A stretch of 64,000 bases of DNA from Pirellulaceae bacterium. Its GTDB lineage: Bacteria; Planctomycetota; Planctomycetia; Pirellulales; Pirellulaceae. The notes under the pieces are model-generated. The model ran no database searches and had not been told where the DNA came from. It saw nothing but the letters and a program-made list of their open reading frames with translations. Of the stretch, positions 7,516 to 18,000 are shown one piece after another. Where the stretch lies: contig BPJU01000015.1 of NCBI GenBank assembly GCA_026004775.1, positions 91,199 through 155,198 on the forward strand. The letters are read 5' to 3'. The position numbers and the translations under genes are program-made. Position 1 is the first letter of the stretch. Each line of letters starts with the position of its first letter.

Positions 7516-9594
7516 TTACCAGATGCGTACTCGTTTTTCGGGCGCGATATACATTTTGTGTTGCGGTTGCACGCCGAAAGCGTCATAAAAGGCATCGATG
7601 TTCGAAACAATGCCGATGACGCGGTAACGTGCCGGTGAATGGGGATCGGTAAGCAACCGCCGCCGCAATTCCTCCTCTCGGTATTTCCGCCTCCAGACCT
7701 GCGCATAGCCCATAAAGAACCGTTGCTCACCGGTCGTCCCTTCTATCACCGGCGACGGTCGTCCCTCGAGCGACAACTGGTATGCCGTGAAGGCGATGTT
7801 GACGCCTCCCAAATCACCGATGTTCTCACCCAAAGTCAATTCCCCATTGATCGCCATGTCTTCAAACGGACGGTACTGGTTGAACTGCTCGACCAGCTTC
7901 TTGCCGCGTTCTTCAAACGCCTGTCGATCCTCTTCCGTCCACCAGTTGCGAAGATTCCCGTCTCCGTCGTATTTGCTCCCCTTGTCATCAAAGCCATGGC
8001 TCAGTTCGTGCCCGATTACCGCACCGATGGCCCCGTAGTTGACGGCGCTGTCGGCATCCAACTGGAAAAAAGGCGGTTGGAGGATAGCGGCCGGGAAGAC
8101 GATTTCGTTCATGAGCGGATTGTAATAGGCATTGACCGTTTGGGGATTCATGTGCCATTCATCCCGATCTACCGGTTTACCGAGTTTGTCGAGCATCCGC
8201 TGGTACTCGAACGCGGCAGCACGCTGGAGATTCCCGGCATAATCGTCCGGCCGAATTTCCAGAGCCGAATAATCTTTCCATTTGTCGGGATAACCGACCT
8301 TGACCCGTACTTTGGCCAGTTTTTGCAGAGCTTGCTGCTTGGTGGCCTCGCTCATCCAATCCAATTGCCGGATGCGATGGGCAAATGCCCGCCGCAGATT
8401 CTCGACCAACTCAAGCATTGCCTCCTTGGCCTCAGGACGGAAATATTCTCGAACATAGATTTTCCCGACCAGTTCACCGATTACCCCGTCCATCATTTCC
8501 AGTGCTCGTTTCCAGCGTGGCGGCGGTTCGGCGACACCTCGCAACGTCCGGCTGTGGAACTCAAAATGCAATTGTTCCAGTTCTTCGGACGAAGCCGGCG
8601 CGTATGCATCCGCAATCTGAAAGCGCAAATAGTCTTGCCAGACGTCCAGCGAAAAATCTTTTAATAGTCCGTCCAGAGCCTTGAAATAATCCGGTTGGCG
8701 AACAATAAGCGACTCTTGTTCGTGAACGCCCGCGCCACGAGCAAACTCCTCCCAGGAGACGTTTTTCCACATCGCTTGCAGCTCGGCGGCCGGCAACTTG
8801 TTGTAAGTGCGGACCGGATCGCGGTTCGTGACGCGATCCCACTGGTGGTGGGCCAGGGCGGTTTCCAGTTCCAGGACATGCCGGGCTATCCGATCCGGGT
8901 GCTGCAAACCCACCGCCTGGCACAACCGTACGACATAACTTCGGAATGCTTCCCGGATGCGCTGGAACCGGGCATCGTCGAGCAGATAATAGTCCCGGTC
9001 CGGCAGTGTCAAGCCGCTCTGCGAGACGTACGCCGCGTAGTGGCTGGACCGGCGGGCATCCGGCGCGACAAACACGCCCAGCGGCGTGCTGATCCCGCGC
9101 CGCTGGTTTTCCGACAAAAACCGCACCAGATCCTCCAAAGAGGCAACTTCGTCCACACGCTCCAGCTCTGCCCGCATCGCCGCCATACCACGCTCGGCAC
9201 GCTTCTGGAGGTCCATCGCGGATCGGTAGAAATCGCCTACCTTCTGTTCGTCCGAGCCGGCCGGTCTGTCCGGTTTGTTGGCTAACTCTTCTACGATTTT
9301 GCGCAGTGCCTGGCGACTTTGATCGGTAAGATAAGTGAAAATCCCGTAATCCGATTTGTCGGGGGGAATCTCTGTTTTTTCCAGCCAAGTGCCGTTGACG
9401 TACTGGAAAAAGTCGTCTTGCGGAGCGACAGACTTATCGAAGCCGGACCAGTCAATCCCCGAAGGCCGCTCGGCGTTGGCTGTACCTAAGATGACAAGCA
9501 TCAGGCAGCACAGAGAAAATACAATAGCACGTTTCCAGGTAGCGACTGTGACTACCGCGATGTCAAAAGACAACCAAATCGGTTTTCGCTTCAT
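7516..9594 (-). CDS. M13 family zinc metallopeptidase (neprilysin/PepO-like)
   Basis: Endopeptidase of the neprilysin family acting on peptides outside the cytoplasm. The zinc site HELSH is at 529-533 within VIGHELSHGFDDKGSKYDGDG. The downstream glutamate motif is GELTLGENIGDLGGVNIAF, and the substrate-binding NAYYNP is followed by NEIVFPAAILQPPFF. The C-terminus ends FDAFGVQPQHKMYIAPEKRVRIW, the usual M13 ending. The start at 9594 (MKRKPIW) is chosen because AGGAG lies about 8 bases upstream and a hydrophobic export segment (RAIVFSLCCLMLVILGTANA) follows. The longer upstream extension of the frame is unlikely to be translated. Length 692 is normal for PepO-type enzymes. Confidence 0.95.
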   Translation of the reverse strand: MKRKPIWLSFDIAVVTVATWKRAIVFSLCCLMLVILGTANAERPSGIDWSGFDKSVAPQDDFFQYVNGTWLEKTEIPPDKSDYGIFTYLTDQSRQALRKIVEELANKPDRPAGSDEQKVGDFYRSAMDLQKRAERGMAAMRAELERVDEVASLEDLVRFLSENQRRGISTPLGVFVAPDARRSSHYAAYVSQSGLTLPDRDYYLLDDARFQRIREAFRSYVVRLCQAVGLQHPDRIARHVLELETALAHHQWDRVTNRDPVRTYNKLPAAELQAMWKNVSWEEFARGAGVHEQESLIVRQPDYFKALDGLLKDFSLDVWQDYLRFQIADAYAPASSEELEQLHFEFHSRTLRGVAEPPPRWKRALEMMDGVIGELVGKIYVREYFRPEAKEAMLELVENLRRAFAHRIRQLDWMSEATKQQALQKLAKVRVKVGYPDKWKDYSALEIRPDDYAGNLQRAAAFEYQRMLDKLGKPVDRDEWHMNPQTVNAYYNPLMNEIVFPAAILQPPFFQLDADSAVNYGAIGAVIGHELSHGFDDKGSKYDGDGNLRNWWTEEDRQAFEERGKKLVEQFNQYRPFEDMAINGELTLGENIGDLGGVNIAFTAYQLSLEGRPSPVIEGTTGEQRFFMGYAQVWRRKYREEELRRRLLTDPHSPARYRVIGIVSNIDAFYDAFGVQPQHKMYIAPEKRVRIW

Positions 9595-9709
9595 GCGATC
9601 GCTCCTAATAGTTCGACGATTAGTAGTATGCCCGCGTTCTGCCATGCCGCTCTCCGGCCGCTGCTGCATAGAGCGATAGCCCCACACGCGCCCGCGCTTC
9701 GGTCAGGGA

Positions 9710-12526
9710 TCACTCCCACGAGTAAAGCAGAACGAAGGTGGCTTGTCCATCCTGCCAGCGAACCGGCACCAGCAGTTCAGTGCGGCCCTGGACTTCTCGC
9801 AAGAGCGGCTCCGCCCCTTCCAGCCTCAGGTAGCCTTGATTATCGAGATGAAAGATCGGCTGGCCGTCCAGTTGGCGGATGTTGCCCGCAGCGACGCGCA
9901 TGTAAAGACCGTCCTTGGGGGACTGGCTATGTAATGTCAGCCGGCGTGGTACCGGTTGACCTCGACCGGCTCCTGCCGGGTCCAATCGGTCATCCACCAC
10001 CACATCCCCGAAGCGATAATGGAACGTCGGGCGGCCATCGATTGTCGTATCATAGCCAAGAAACTGATAGCCTGATGCGCGAGGTGGGGCGGTGGGCCAG
10101 GGCTGGTCAAGCGACTCCAGATAGGCAAACGGAGCACCCTCGACCATCGACCAGACATGATCGCCGGCTGGAGGAACGAATCCGGCTCCGCGATTCGTCC
10201 AGTGCATCGTTACATCCAGGAAACGTCCCTGCCAGAGCAGCGCCAACCGCATCTGCTCGGCGTCAAATGCCATGTGAACGCCTTCCGGGAATCCTACGGC
10301 GATGGCTCGTGCTCCGGCACCCGCAATGAAATTGCGGTAGACGATCGCCCGATCGACCGGCACCAATTCCATGGGAGGCGTCACCAGACCGGCGGGAATG
10401 CGGGCGCGGGGGCCGTCTTCCAGATAGGCCCAAATGGCGGCGATTTGCAAATCGCAATCGGCACCCAAATAGTCCAGCAGGCTCTTGCCCTCCATCGGCC
10501 AGGCACTGGGCATCCGTGTTCCGGGACGAAATGCCGCTGGATTGCGCATGTAACGATGGAACCACTCAGGCCGCAACCGATCATGCATCAACTGGAGATT
10601 GATCGACTGGATGCCTTGCGCCGGGAATCGGCCGAATGTGTGGCACTTAACGCAACCGAAACCGCCTTCACCCACCATCGCCCATCCGGCCATTTTTACT
10701 TCGGAGATGGGAACCGGAAACTGGACGGGCGGCAGAGGTTGCAAAGCGTCTGCCTTCGACCACAGTGCGGCCAGATGTCCCACGGCCGCCAGCCCGAACT
10801 TCGGCATCCGCGTCACCATGTAGGGACGGTCATTGGCACCTTCGGCCAGAATCCGCTGCAACCACGCCTCTGTCAACTTGCCCCCCACCCCATCCAACGG
10901 CGGCGGTAATCGCCCTTCATCACCCATTTCCGGAGTAGTTGTGGTGAAGAAAGCATTGAACTCAGGCGTCACTCCACCGATTCCGTCGCGTTGATGGCAA
11001 GCAAAACAGGAGTAGGTGGCCATCGTAAGCTGCCATTGCTGGCGGGGCGGCAGCACCTCGGGCGGTCGCTTCAAACGCTCCACCATTTGCGTCAGGGCTT
11101 GCCGTTGTTCTTGCGAAAGACGATACCGCGGTGCCGTTCGAGGTGGATCCGGCGCAAGACAACCACGAGCCGGGTCCAACCGATCGGCAGGCGGTATCCC
11201 CTCCAGCACCGGCATGGGTGATGAATCCGACAAGGCGTGGCATGCGGCACAACGCAGAGTCTGGAAAAAGCGGCCACCCTCTTCCACCAGCCGCTCGTCT
11301 GCGGTTACCGAGGTTGGGCCCAGCCTGCGGAGAACTTGCGGCGCGTCGTCCGGCACGATGCCGGCGAACAATTCATCCAGCGGCCGGCGCTTCATGCCGG
11401 GCCCTTCCACTTCACAAACCAAAATCTCCTCTCCCGCGTGCTCGAAATAGTCTACCCGCACGGGATAAATTCCCGCTTCCAGCCGCACGTCGGTGGATTT
11501 TTCCTGGGAAGCATGGATGCCGTCGTTGTCGATGAGCACCCGTCCATCGAGCTCCAGCCGCGCCCCGTCGTCCGACCTCAGCCGGAAGCGGTAGATCCCC
11601 GCTTGCATCACACGCAATCGACCCTCAAAGCGCAAGGCGAAAAAATCTTTGCGCTTTGCCACACCCACACCGATTCGATCGGCCTCTCCCACCGCCGCAG
11701 GTTGCAACTCATCCAACCGAGGTAGCTCATTCCACCGCCCCTCGTAATAGGCGTAGCGGACGCGAGAGACTTCGGGCAGTTGCAGCAGGAAAGCGGCCAT
11801 GGCACGAGCTTCGTTCTCATCGAGCCGGAAATCCGGCATGCGGGCCGCCCGGCGTACGGCCAGCGGATCCCGCAAAAAGGCAGTCAACCCTTCCAGGGTG
11901 TACTTTGCCGAGACATGGCTTAAAGGTTTGGCGGAAGGTGTTCCCGCCATGCCGGGCCTCTGATTGCCGTGGCAGGCGGCGCAGCCGATCGAATGAAAGA
12001 GTGTTTCGCCCTGCCCGCGCGACCCGGCAACAGGCAATTCCTCGCGAGCCGAACCGCCTTTGGCAGAGAGGAAGTGCACCAGAGCCGAAACGATGCGGGG
12101 CTTCTCATCGGCAGCAAATCCGTGCAGCACGTCCGGCATCACCGTACCGGGATGGGCTGTATACGGGTCAGCCAAGAATCGTTCCAGGTAAGCGGCACGG
12201 ACTCGGGCAGTCGTCTCTGCCAGGATAGGAGCCGCAGGCAGTTCCAGATGCTCCCGCCAACCTTCGCTTACCTTGTGACAGGCACCGCAACGCAGTTCCT
12301 GCCACAAATAGCGGCCATCGGCGCCGCTTTCTTTCGTTAGCGCTTCGGGCCAGCGTCGCCAGGCCGGAAGGGCGATTTCGGTTGCCATTGCCGGCGTTGC
12401 CAGCAACCAACCGATCCCTGCCAGAAGAAAACACAACAGCCGGCGTGCAATCGCAACAGGAAATGTGTCAGCCGCCTTTTTAGCGAAAAAAACTGAAGCC
12501 ACTGCAACCATGAAACGCAACTCCAC
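9710..12526 (-). CDS. multiheme c-type cytochrome with inserted PA14 domain (five CxxCH)
   Basis: Exported 938-residue protein with a hydrophobic leader around residues 30-48 (LLCFLLAGIGWLLATPAMA). Five heme-attachment motifs are visible: CGACH at 80-84, CAACH at 182-186, CAACH at 425-429, CFACH at 506-510 and CVKCH at 624-628. Between the second and third hemes, about 255-375, lies a PA14-like carbohydrate-binding fold (YYEGRWNELP, YRFRLRSDDGARLELDGRVLIDN, YPVRVDYFEHAGEE). The last 300 residues (VYRNFIAGAGARAIAVGFPEGVHMAFDAEQMRLALLWQG) resemble the C-terminal module often found in planctomycetal cytochromes. A role in periplasmic electron transfer coupled to glycan binding or oxidation is inferred, not shown. 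Confidence 0.88.
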   Translation of the reverse strand: MELRFMVAVASVFFAKKAADTFPVAIARRLLCFLLAGIGWLLATPAMATEIALPAWRRWPEALTKESGADGRYLWQELRCGACHKVSEGWREHLELPAAPILAETTARVRAAYLERFLADPYTAHPGTVMPDVLHGFAADEKPRIVSALVHFLSAKGGSAREELPVAGSRGQGETLFHSIGCAACHGNQRPGMAGTPSAKPLSHVSAKYTLEGLTAFLRDPLAVRRAARMPDFRLDENEARAMAAFLLQLPEVSRVRYAYYEGRWNELPRLDELQPAAVGEADRIGVGVAKRKDFFALRFEGRLRVMQAGIYRFRLRSDDGARLELDGRVLIDNDGIHASQEKSTDVRLEAGIYPVRVDYFEHAGEEILVCEVEGPGMKRRPLDELFAGIVPDDAPQVLRRLGPTSVTADERLVEEGGRFFQTLRCAACHALSDSSPMPVLEGIPPADRLDPARGCLAPDPPRTAPRYRLSQEQRQALTQMVERLKRPPEVLPPRQQWQLTMATYSCFACHQRDGIGGVTPEFNAFFTTTTPEMGDEGRLPPPLDGVGGKLTEAWLQRILAEGANDRPYMVTRMPKFGLAAVGHLAALWSKADALQPLPPVQFPVPISEVKMAGWAMVGEGGFGCVKCHTFGRFPAQGIQSINLQLMHDRLRPEWFHRYMRNPAAFRPGTRMPSAWPMEGKSLLDYLGADCDLQIAAIWAYLEDGPRARIPAGLVTPPMELVPVDRAIVYRNFIAGAGARAIAVGFPEGVHMAFDAEQMRLALLWQGRFLDVTMHWTNRGAGFVPPAGDHVWSMVEGAPFAYLESLDQPWPTAPPRASGYQFLGYDTTIDGRPTFHYRFGDVVVDDRLDPAGAGRGQPVPRRLTLHSQSPKDGLYMRVAAGNIRQLDGQPIFHLDNQGYLRLEGAEPLLREVQGRTELLVPVRWQDGQATFVLLYSWE

Positions 12527-12751
12527 GGTAAATCATGGCCGCCTGATGCGGCAACGTCACCGTCAATAATATCGGGGGGCGCTTTGTGCGGGGGCGGCTG
12601 GCAGCATACCGCTTCGCCGCGGTCAAGGCAGGCGGCCGAGGCAACACCCTCACCGCTGTGACGGTCATTGTACCGGGCGGCCGCGGAACAACAACCGGTG
12701 CAGCGTGGTTGGTGTGGAGTCGGGAGAAAGGGTACCCAAAAAGCCGTCTTC

Positions 12752-12961
12752 TTACCGGCGCGAAATGTTGCGCAAGAACGACACCACTGTGTGCCCGGTC
12801 ATCATGCCCAAAAGGTAGACGATAACAATCAGCAGCGCTAAAGGCATGGAAACCCTGATGGTAAATATGGAAAGAGTAACCATCGAAATATTTTGTATCA
12901 CAAATAAAACGACTAACGCAATTATGAGAATAGTTGCCACAGCACGTATGTTTTGCATCAT
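12752..12961 (-). CDS. LapA-like (DUF1049) small membrane protein
   Basis: A 69-residue protein beginning MMQNIRAVATILIIALVVLFVIQN, with two transmembrane helices separated by ISMVTLSIFTIRVSMPLA. This is the LapA/DUF1049 signature (FVxQNxxxVxLxF...PL). The start at 12961 is preceded by AAAGGA at a good distance; the in-frame upstream extension lacks one. LapA-family proteins are inner-membrane proteins linked to lipopolysaccharide assembly in enterobacteria; the planctomycetal role is unknown. The 225 bases between it and the cytochrome gene contain nothing I recognise. Confidence 0.75.
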   Translation of the reverse strand: MMQNIRAVATILIIALVVLFVIQNISMVTLSIFTIRVSMPLALLIVIVYLLGMMTGHTVVSFLRNISRR

Positions 12962-13058
12962 GAGTAGTCCTTTCAACGCGAAACCCGAACGGCTGATCCC
13001 TAGTGGCACGACCGGCTTATCTATTTTAGCTGCATATGATGGATTTTGCGATCACCGA

Positions 13059-14480
13059 TCAATTGGCGGCAAGTGACGGGCGGCGCCGCCAGTATTCAGT
13101 GGCTTGCTGGAAAAAGTAGGCAAGCTGAAGTACGGCAAAATCACCGAGCGGCGGCCCCACGATTTGCAGACCTACCGGTAGTCCCTCGGACGAAAAACCC
13201 GCCGGTACGGAGATCGCCGGCAGACCTGTGGCCGAAATCCAATAGCAGGATTTCATCCAATCAAGGTAGGATCCCATCCGGATGCCGTTGATTTCCTGAA
13301 CGTACGGCTGTTGGACGTCAAAAGGCAAGACTTGAACGACGGGTGCCAAAAGAAAGTCGAATCGCTGGAAGAATTGGAGCATGCGGTGGTAGATTCGGGT
13401 CCGAAGTGCTTCTGCTCGAGCTACATCCTGTCCGGAAAGACGTTTACCTTGTTCCACATTCCACACGATGGTTTCTTTAATTTCACCGGGGTAGCGGTCG
13501 ATAAGGTCCGAATACATCCATGCGAACCGCCAGGCGCGGAGCGTACAGAACACTTCGTCTGCATCGCTCAGATCCGGATCCGCTTGCTCGACGACACAGC
13601 CGGCTTGATGGAATACGGCGAGGCTGTTTTCGAGCACATCCAGCACGGGGCGCTCCACCGGCAGGCCGCCCAGGGTGGGACTCCAGGCCAGGCGTGTGCC
13701 ACGGAAATCGCGTTCCAGCGGCTCGAGAAACCGCTCCCCCGGCTCGGGCAGCGAAATGGGCGAGCGCCGATCGGGCCCCGCGATCACGGACATCAACAAG
13801 GCGACATCTTCCACCGTGCGGCCCATAGGACCTGCCACGTTGAGCGTGAACCATCCCATCGGATCAGGCCATAAAGCGACTCGACCGGCCGAAGGCCGAA
13901 ACCCGACCACATTGCAGAACGAGGCCGGATTGCGCAGCGAACCGCCGGTGTCGGTGCCGTCAGCCAAAGCCGCCATGCCGCACGCCAGAGCCACAGCCGC
14001 TCCCCCACTGCTGCCACCACAGGTGCGGCTGAGATCGTACGGGTTGCGCGTGGCACCGAAAAGTCGATTAAACGTTTGCGATCCCGCGCCGAACTCCGGT
14101 GTGTTCGACTTGCCTACCATGATGGCTCCGGCCAGCCGCTGCCGCTCGACAATCGCCGCGTCGGAAGTCGGCACGAAATCGCGAAATACCGTCGAGCCGT
14201 AGGTGGTTCGAACCCCCCGAGTTTCGAAAAGATCTTTGTGCACGACTGGAAGTCCGTGCAATCGGCCCGTAGCCTGTCCGCGCGCCTGCTGTTCGTCGGC
14301 CAGTCGCGCTTGCTCCAAGGCCTGCTCTGCCGTCACGGTCACCACCGCGTTGACCACCGGATTCCACTGTTCGATCCGCTCCAGACAAGCCGAAACCAAC
14401 TGGCGGGCCGACAACTCGCCTTTCTTGATCAATCCCGCCAACACCGTGGCCGGCAAATCGCACAAGTCGCTCATCGTCAA
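13059..14480 (-). CDS. amidase (amidase-signature family, GatA-like)
   Basis: Hydrolyses a C-N amide bond by a Ser-cisSer-Lys triad. Visible residues are Lys81 in GLPVVHKDLFETRG, the Ser156/157 pair in RTCGGSSGGAAVALA and the nucleophile Ser180 in DGTDTGGSLRNPAS. The N-terminus (LPATVLAGLIKKGELSARQLVSACLERIE) and C-terminus (AISVPAGFSSEGLPVGLQIVGPPLGDFAVLQLA) are standard. At 473 residues it resembles stand-alone amidases more than GatA, and no gatB or gatC is nearby. It is cytoplasmic. Substrate unknown. Confidence 0.92.
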   Translation of the reverse strand: MTMSDLCDLPATVLAGLIKKGELSARQLVSACLERIEQWNPVVNAVVTVTAEQALEQARLADEQQARGQATGRLHGLPVVHKDLFETRGVRTTYGSTVFRDFVPTSDAAIVERQRLAGAIMVGKSNTPEFGAGSQTFNRLFGATRNPYDLSRTCGGSSGGAAVALACGMAALADGTDTGGSLRNPASFCNVVGFRPSAGRVALWPDPMGWFTLNVAGPMGRTVEDVALLMSVIAGPDRRSPISLPEPGERFLEPLERDFRGTRLAWSPTLGGLPVERPVLDVLENSLAVFHQAGCVVEQADPDLSDADEVFCTLRAWRFAWMYSDLIDRYPGEIKETIVWNVEQGKRLSGQDVARAEALRTRIYHRMLQFFQRFDFLLAPVVQVLPFDVQQPYVQEINGIRMGSYLDWMKSCYWISATGLPAISVPAGFSSEGLPVGLQIVGPPLGDFAVLQLAYFFQQATEYWRRRPSLAAN

Positions 14481-14625
14481 CCTGGCCTCCTACCCCGAAT
14501 GCCTTCTATGTCTTTCCAAACCCCGATCACCTGAACAGCCAGCCTCCGCGATCCGCATGGATTCTCGGCCAAAGGCAGGCACCCTGTCCAGCCCATGCCC
14601 GGAAAAAGGGTGGGTTACCAACTCT

Positions 14626-14838
14626 GTAACCGTTCACGGTTGAATTTGAGGGTCGTTCGGTGCCTCACCATTGAAAGTGCGGAACACTTGCGTGTTCCGC
14701 ATACGGAAAGTAGACGCTTCGCGAGGATTTTTTCAATGCGGAAGTCTCACGGCGAAACGCTGGCGCGTTCCGCCTTGCGACTTCCGCTACCCCCTAAACC
14801 AATATCGTTTTCTTTATTTGCCAACCGTGAACGGTTAC
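14626..14838 (+). mobile_element. MITE copy B1 (213 bp, 8-bp target duplication)
   Basis: Same ends as A1: GTAACCGTTCACGGTT on the left and a near-perfect inverted copy ending GAACGGTTAC on the right. A perfect direct repeat CCAACTCT occurs at 14618-14625 and 14839-14846. The interior shares the GCGGAACACTTGCGTGTTCCGC palindrome with A1. It differs near the left end and in the region before CCTTGCGACTTCCGC, where it matches copy B2 at 63549. The 229 bases between it and the next gene hold nothing recognisable. Confidence 0.93.
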
Positions 14839-15067
14839 CCAACTCTTTTGGTCCGTTCCGCCGCCAGCGGAAGGCTTGCGCATTCCGCTCTGGGCTATGA
14901 AAAAACACTTTGCGACTCGGCTATTCATACGGGACGACTCCGGCTGCCGCTGCTGCATGCACCCGGCAAAGTCCGCTACCATCCAGGGATTAGAAGTGAT
15001 TTAAAGCTTGATCGCGGGATGATTCCCTTTCGAGCCGGCAAACGATGGAAAATAATCAGCAAATTTT

Positions 15068-18000
15068 TTACTGATTGGGCAAATATCTCCAATTCTTGAT
15101 AAAAGAAATTAGATCAGCCATTTCTTGCAAGGAAATGTTCTGTTCGAGCCCCTCGGGCATGAGAGATTGACCGGTAGATTGTATCATTTCGATATCACTT
15201 CGGGGGAGAACCTCGGTCTTATTTTCCGCCTGGCGGAGCGTGATGCTGGTGGCTGTTTCCGAGGCGATGATACCGGTCAGCACACGGCCGTCCGATGTCT
15301 GGACGATATAGCTGATATAATTCCCGTCAATGGCTCGATTGGGTTGCAGGATATCTACCAGCAGTTGTTGAGGTGTCTTGGTGCGGGAATCGGAAATGTC
15401 CGGCGCGACGTCTACGCCCAGAGAGCCGATTCGGTGGCAGGTGGCGCAATGCCGAGCGAACACGTCTCGGCCGCGGCGCGGGTCGGCCGGCAACTGGAGG
15501 CAAGGCTGATAGCGTTCCAGCACCACTTGACGATCCTCACTGACTCGCAACGACGCCAGTTGGGCGACGCGCGTGCGGATGTCCGGGAGGGAATGTTTTT
15601 GCAGGCGAGCGAAATCGGCGGCTGCCACCTGCCTGGGCGGCAAGCGGCCCTCTTCCATCGCCCGCACCAGCCGTTCGGCTACCTCCCGGCGTGCCAGCGC
15701 CGCTTCGACCAGGGATGTCCGCACCGCCGGAAGCTCTTGAATAAACCGGCCAATGAGCGTTTCCCAAAACGCCTGGTCGGAATCAGAAGTAGCCTGTCTG
15801 TTTGATAAAAAGCGTATAGCGGCCACGCGCAAAGCGGTGGGTTGGGCTGTGTCCAGCGCAAGAGTGCGTAGAAGATCCGTTTGCGGATCGAAGCGTAGTA
15901 ACTCCATGGCTTCGATGCGCCGTGACTCCGGTAACGCACCGTCGGAAGCGGCTCGCTCTTCTTGTACCACCAATTCACGCCACCGGACCTGGCGCGGGTT
16001 TTCGGACAGCCAGGCGAGTGCTTTAGGACTTCGGCGGGCCCATCCCGCCAGCAGGCCGGCTAGGGCACGACGAGCCATCTCAGCGGTCAGAGCCGGATCG
16101 GAAACGGCCAATGTGATCAACCGATCCAGTACTTCCGGCCGCGGATCAGAAACTTGTCCGGCGGTGCGGGCCACGTCGACGATGGCATCGACCAGCCGCG
16201 TAGCACCTTCTTTGGCGGCTCGTTCCACGAGCGTCACGAGCAGTGAATCGGCCAGTGGACCGGCGGCCAATTGGACGGCCCGGCGGGTCCACACGTCATC
16301 GGCACTGCGTTCAAGAATGGTAGCCAGCGCCTCGAGCTCTTCGCGGCGGGCGGGGATCAGCCAAAGTGCTGCCTGGAAACGCACGCGAGCATCTGCGTCA
16401 CCGGCCTTGGCGGCCACGCGGTTACGCCAGGAGGGGTCCTCCCGGAATCGCTCGCTCAGGATCAGCGCCTGCTCGCGCAGCTCCGGTGCGGGATCTTCCA
16501 GCGCTTCAGCCAGTAGATCGGCATCCAGTTGGTGCAATCCTTCCAGCAGCCAGAGTGCGTGAACTTTCGTTACCGTGGTGGTAGCTTCGGCGGCCAGGCG
16601 TCGCAAAGCTTGATCGATCTGGGGCGGTTCGTTTTCCAGGATGAGGCGCGCGGCCGTCTCTCGCTGCCAGGCATTGGGATGCTCCAGAGCCTTCAGCCAT
16701 TGCTCCGGGGTGCTGCCCACCGGATCGGATCGGGGCGGCGCACCGCTGCGCCGGATCCGCCAAATGCGCCCGCGGTCTCGACCCAGATACAGATCCGGAC
16801 GCCGCTTCAGTTCCTCCGGCATAAATTCGGGATGCTCGATGACCGCCCGATACATATCGACAACGTAAAGCGCTCCGTCCGGGCCCAGTTCCAGGTTTAC
16901 CGGTCGAAACCATTCGTCGGTGCTCGCCAGGAAATCGCGATCGTCATAAGCGGGACGTGACGTAAAAGTAGCCCCGGCCGCCTCCGGAATCTCGCGGTGC
17001 ACCAGGTTTCCGGTCGGTTCGCACACGAAAATGTTGTTTCGGTATTCTTCCGGCAAGGCGGTGCCGCGGTACCAGAGCACACCGCAGGCGGCGGTGAATT
17101 GGTGTGCGTGCAGGTTGGAGGTCGTCCAGGCGCGCGTCAGCGGGAAGACTCGCGAATTCTCCGCAAATGCCGCCACATCCTGCATCACCTCCGAGACGGC
17201 CACGCCAGGACTGCGCGCCAAATAACGATCCTCCAACACCACATGCCGGCACGGATTTCGGTTGCTGCACACGAAGCGATGGCCGAAGTCATCGAACGCG
17301 AGACCGAATTGTCCCAATCCGGAAACCGGTTCGTAGAACGACCCGCGAGGATCAAACCGGAAGTCGCGATTGCGGATCGACACCACCGGCAATCCGGGGC
17401 GGCGCACATCCCGCACCTCGCCACCCCGCAACCCATTGGCGATGTAGATCATGTTGTCCAACGCCAGCACCGGATGATTGGCCCTCAGTTGCGAATTGCC
17501 CTCTGTAAACCCCTCGAACCAGGTCTCCGAGACATCGGCTTGGCCGTCCCCGTCGGTGTCCCGCATCCAGATCACCCGACCTGACAGTGTGACCAGCAAG
17601 CCGTCTCGCCAAGGCTGAACTCCGGTGGGAAACAGCAGGTGTTCCGCAAACACGACTGCCGTTTCATAACGCCCGTCGCCATCCGTGTCGGTCAAGCGGC
17701 TGATGCGCGATAAAGGCGGTTGGCCTTCCGGAGGGCCATCCGGGTAGTCGATCATCTGGACCACCCACATGTGACCCGCTGCATCGAAGCGTATGGCGAC
17801 CGGATCGATCACGTCCGGTTCGCACGCCACCAGCTCGATCACCAGCCCCTCCGGTAAACGGAAAGTTTGCCGTGCTTGCTCCGGTTCCAAAGGCAATGGG
17901 GTTTGGAGCAGGGTTGGGGGAGAATCTTGCCCGGTTTGGCCGCACGCGCAATAAGGCCCCCAGTCCAGAGCGAGAAATGCGGCACAGACAGGCAGCAGGT

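Noticed and set aside
15753..16562. 269-residue Ser/Arg/Ala-rich plus-strand frame
   Set aside because: Antisense shadow of the HEAT-repeat part of the PVC cytochrome gene; low-complexity composition.
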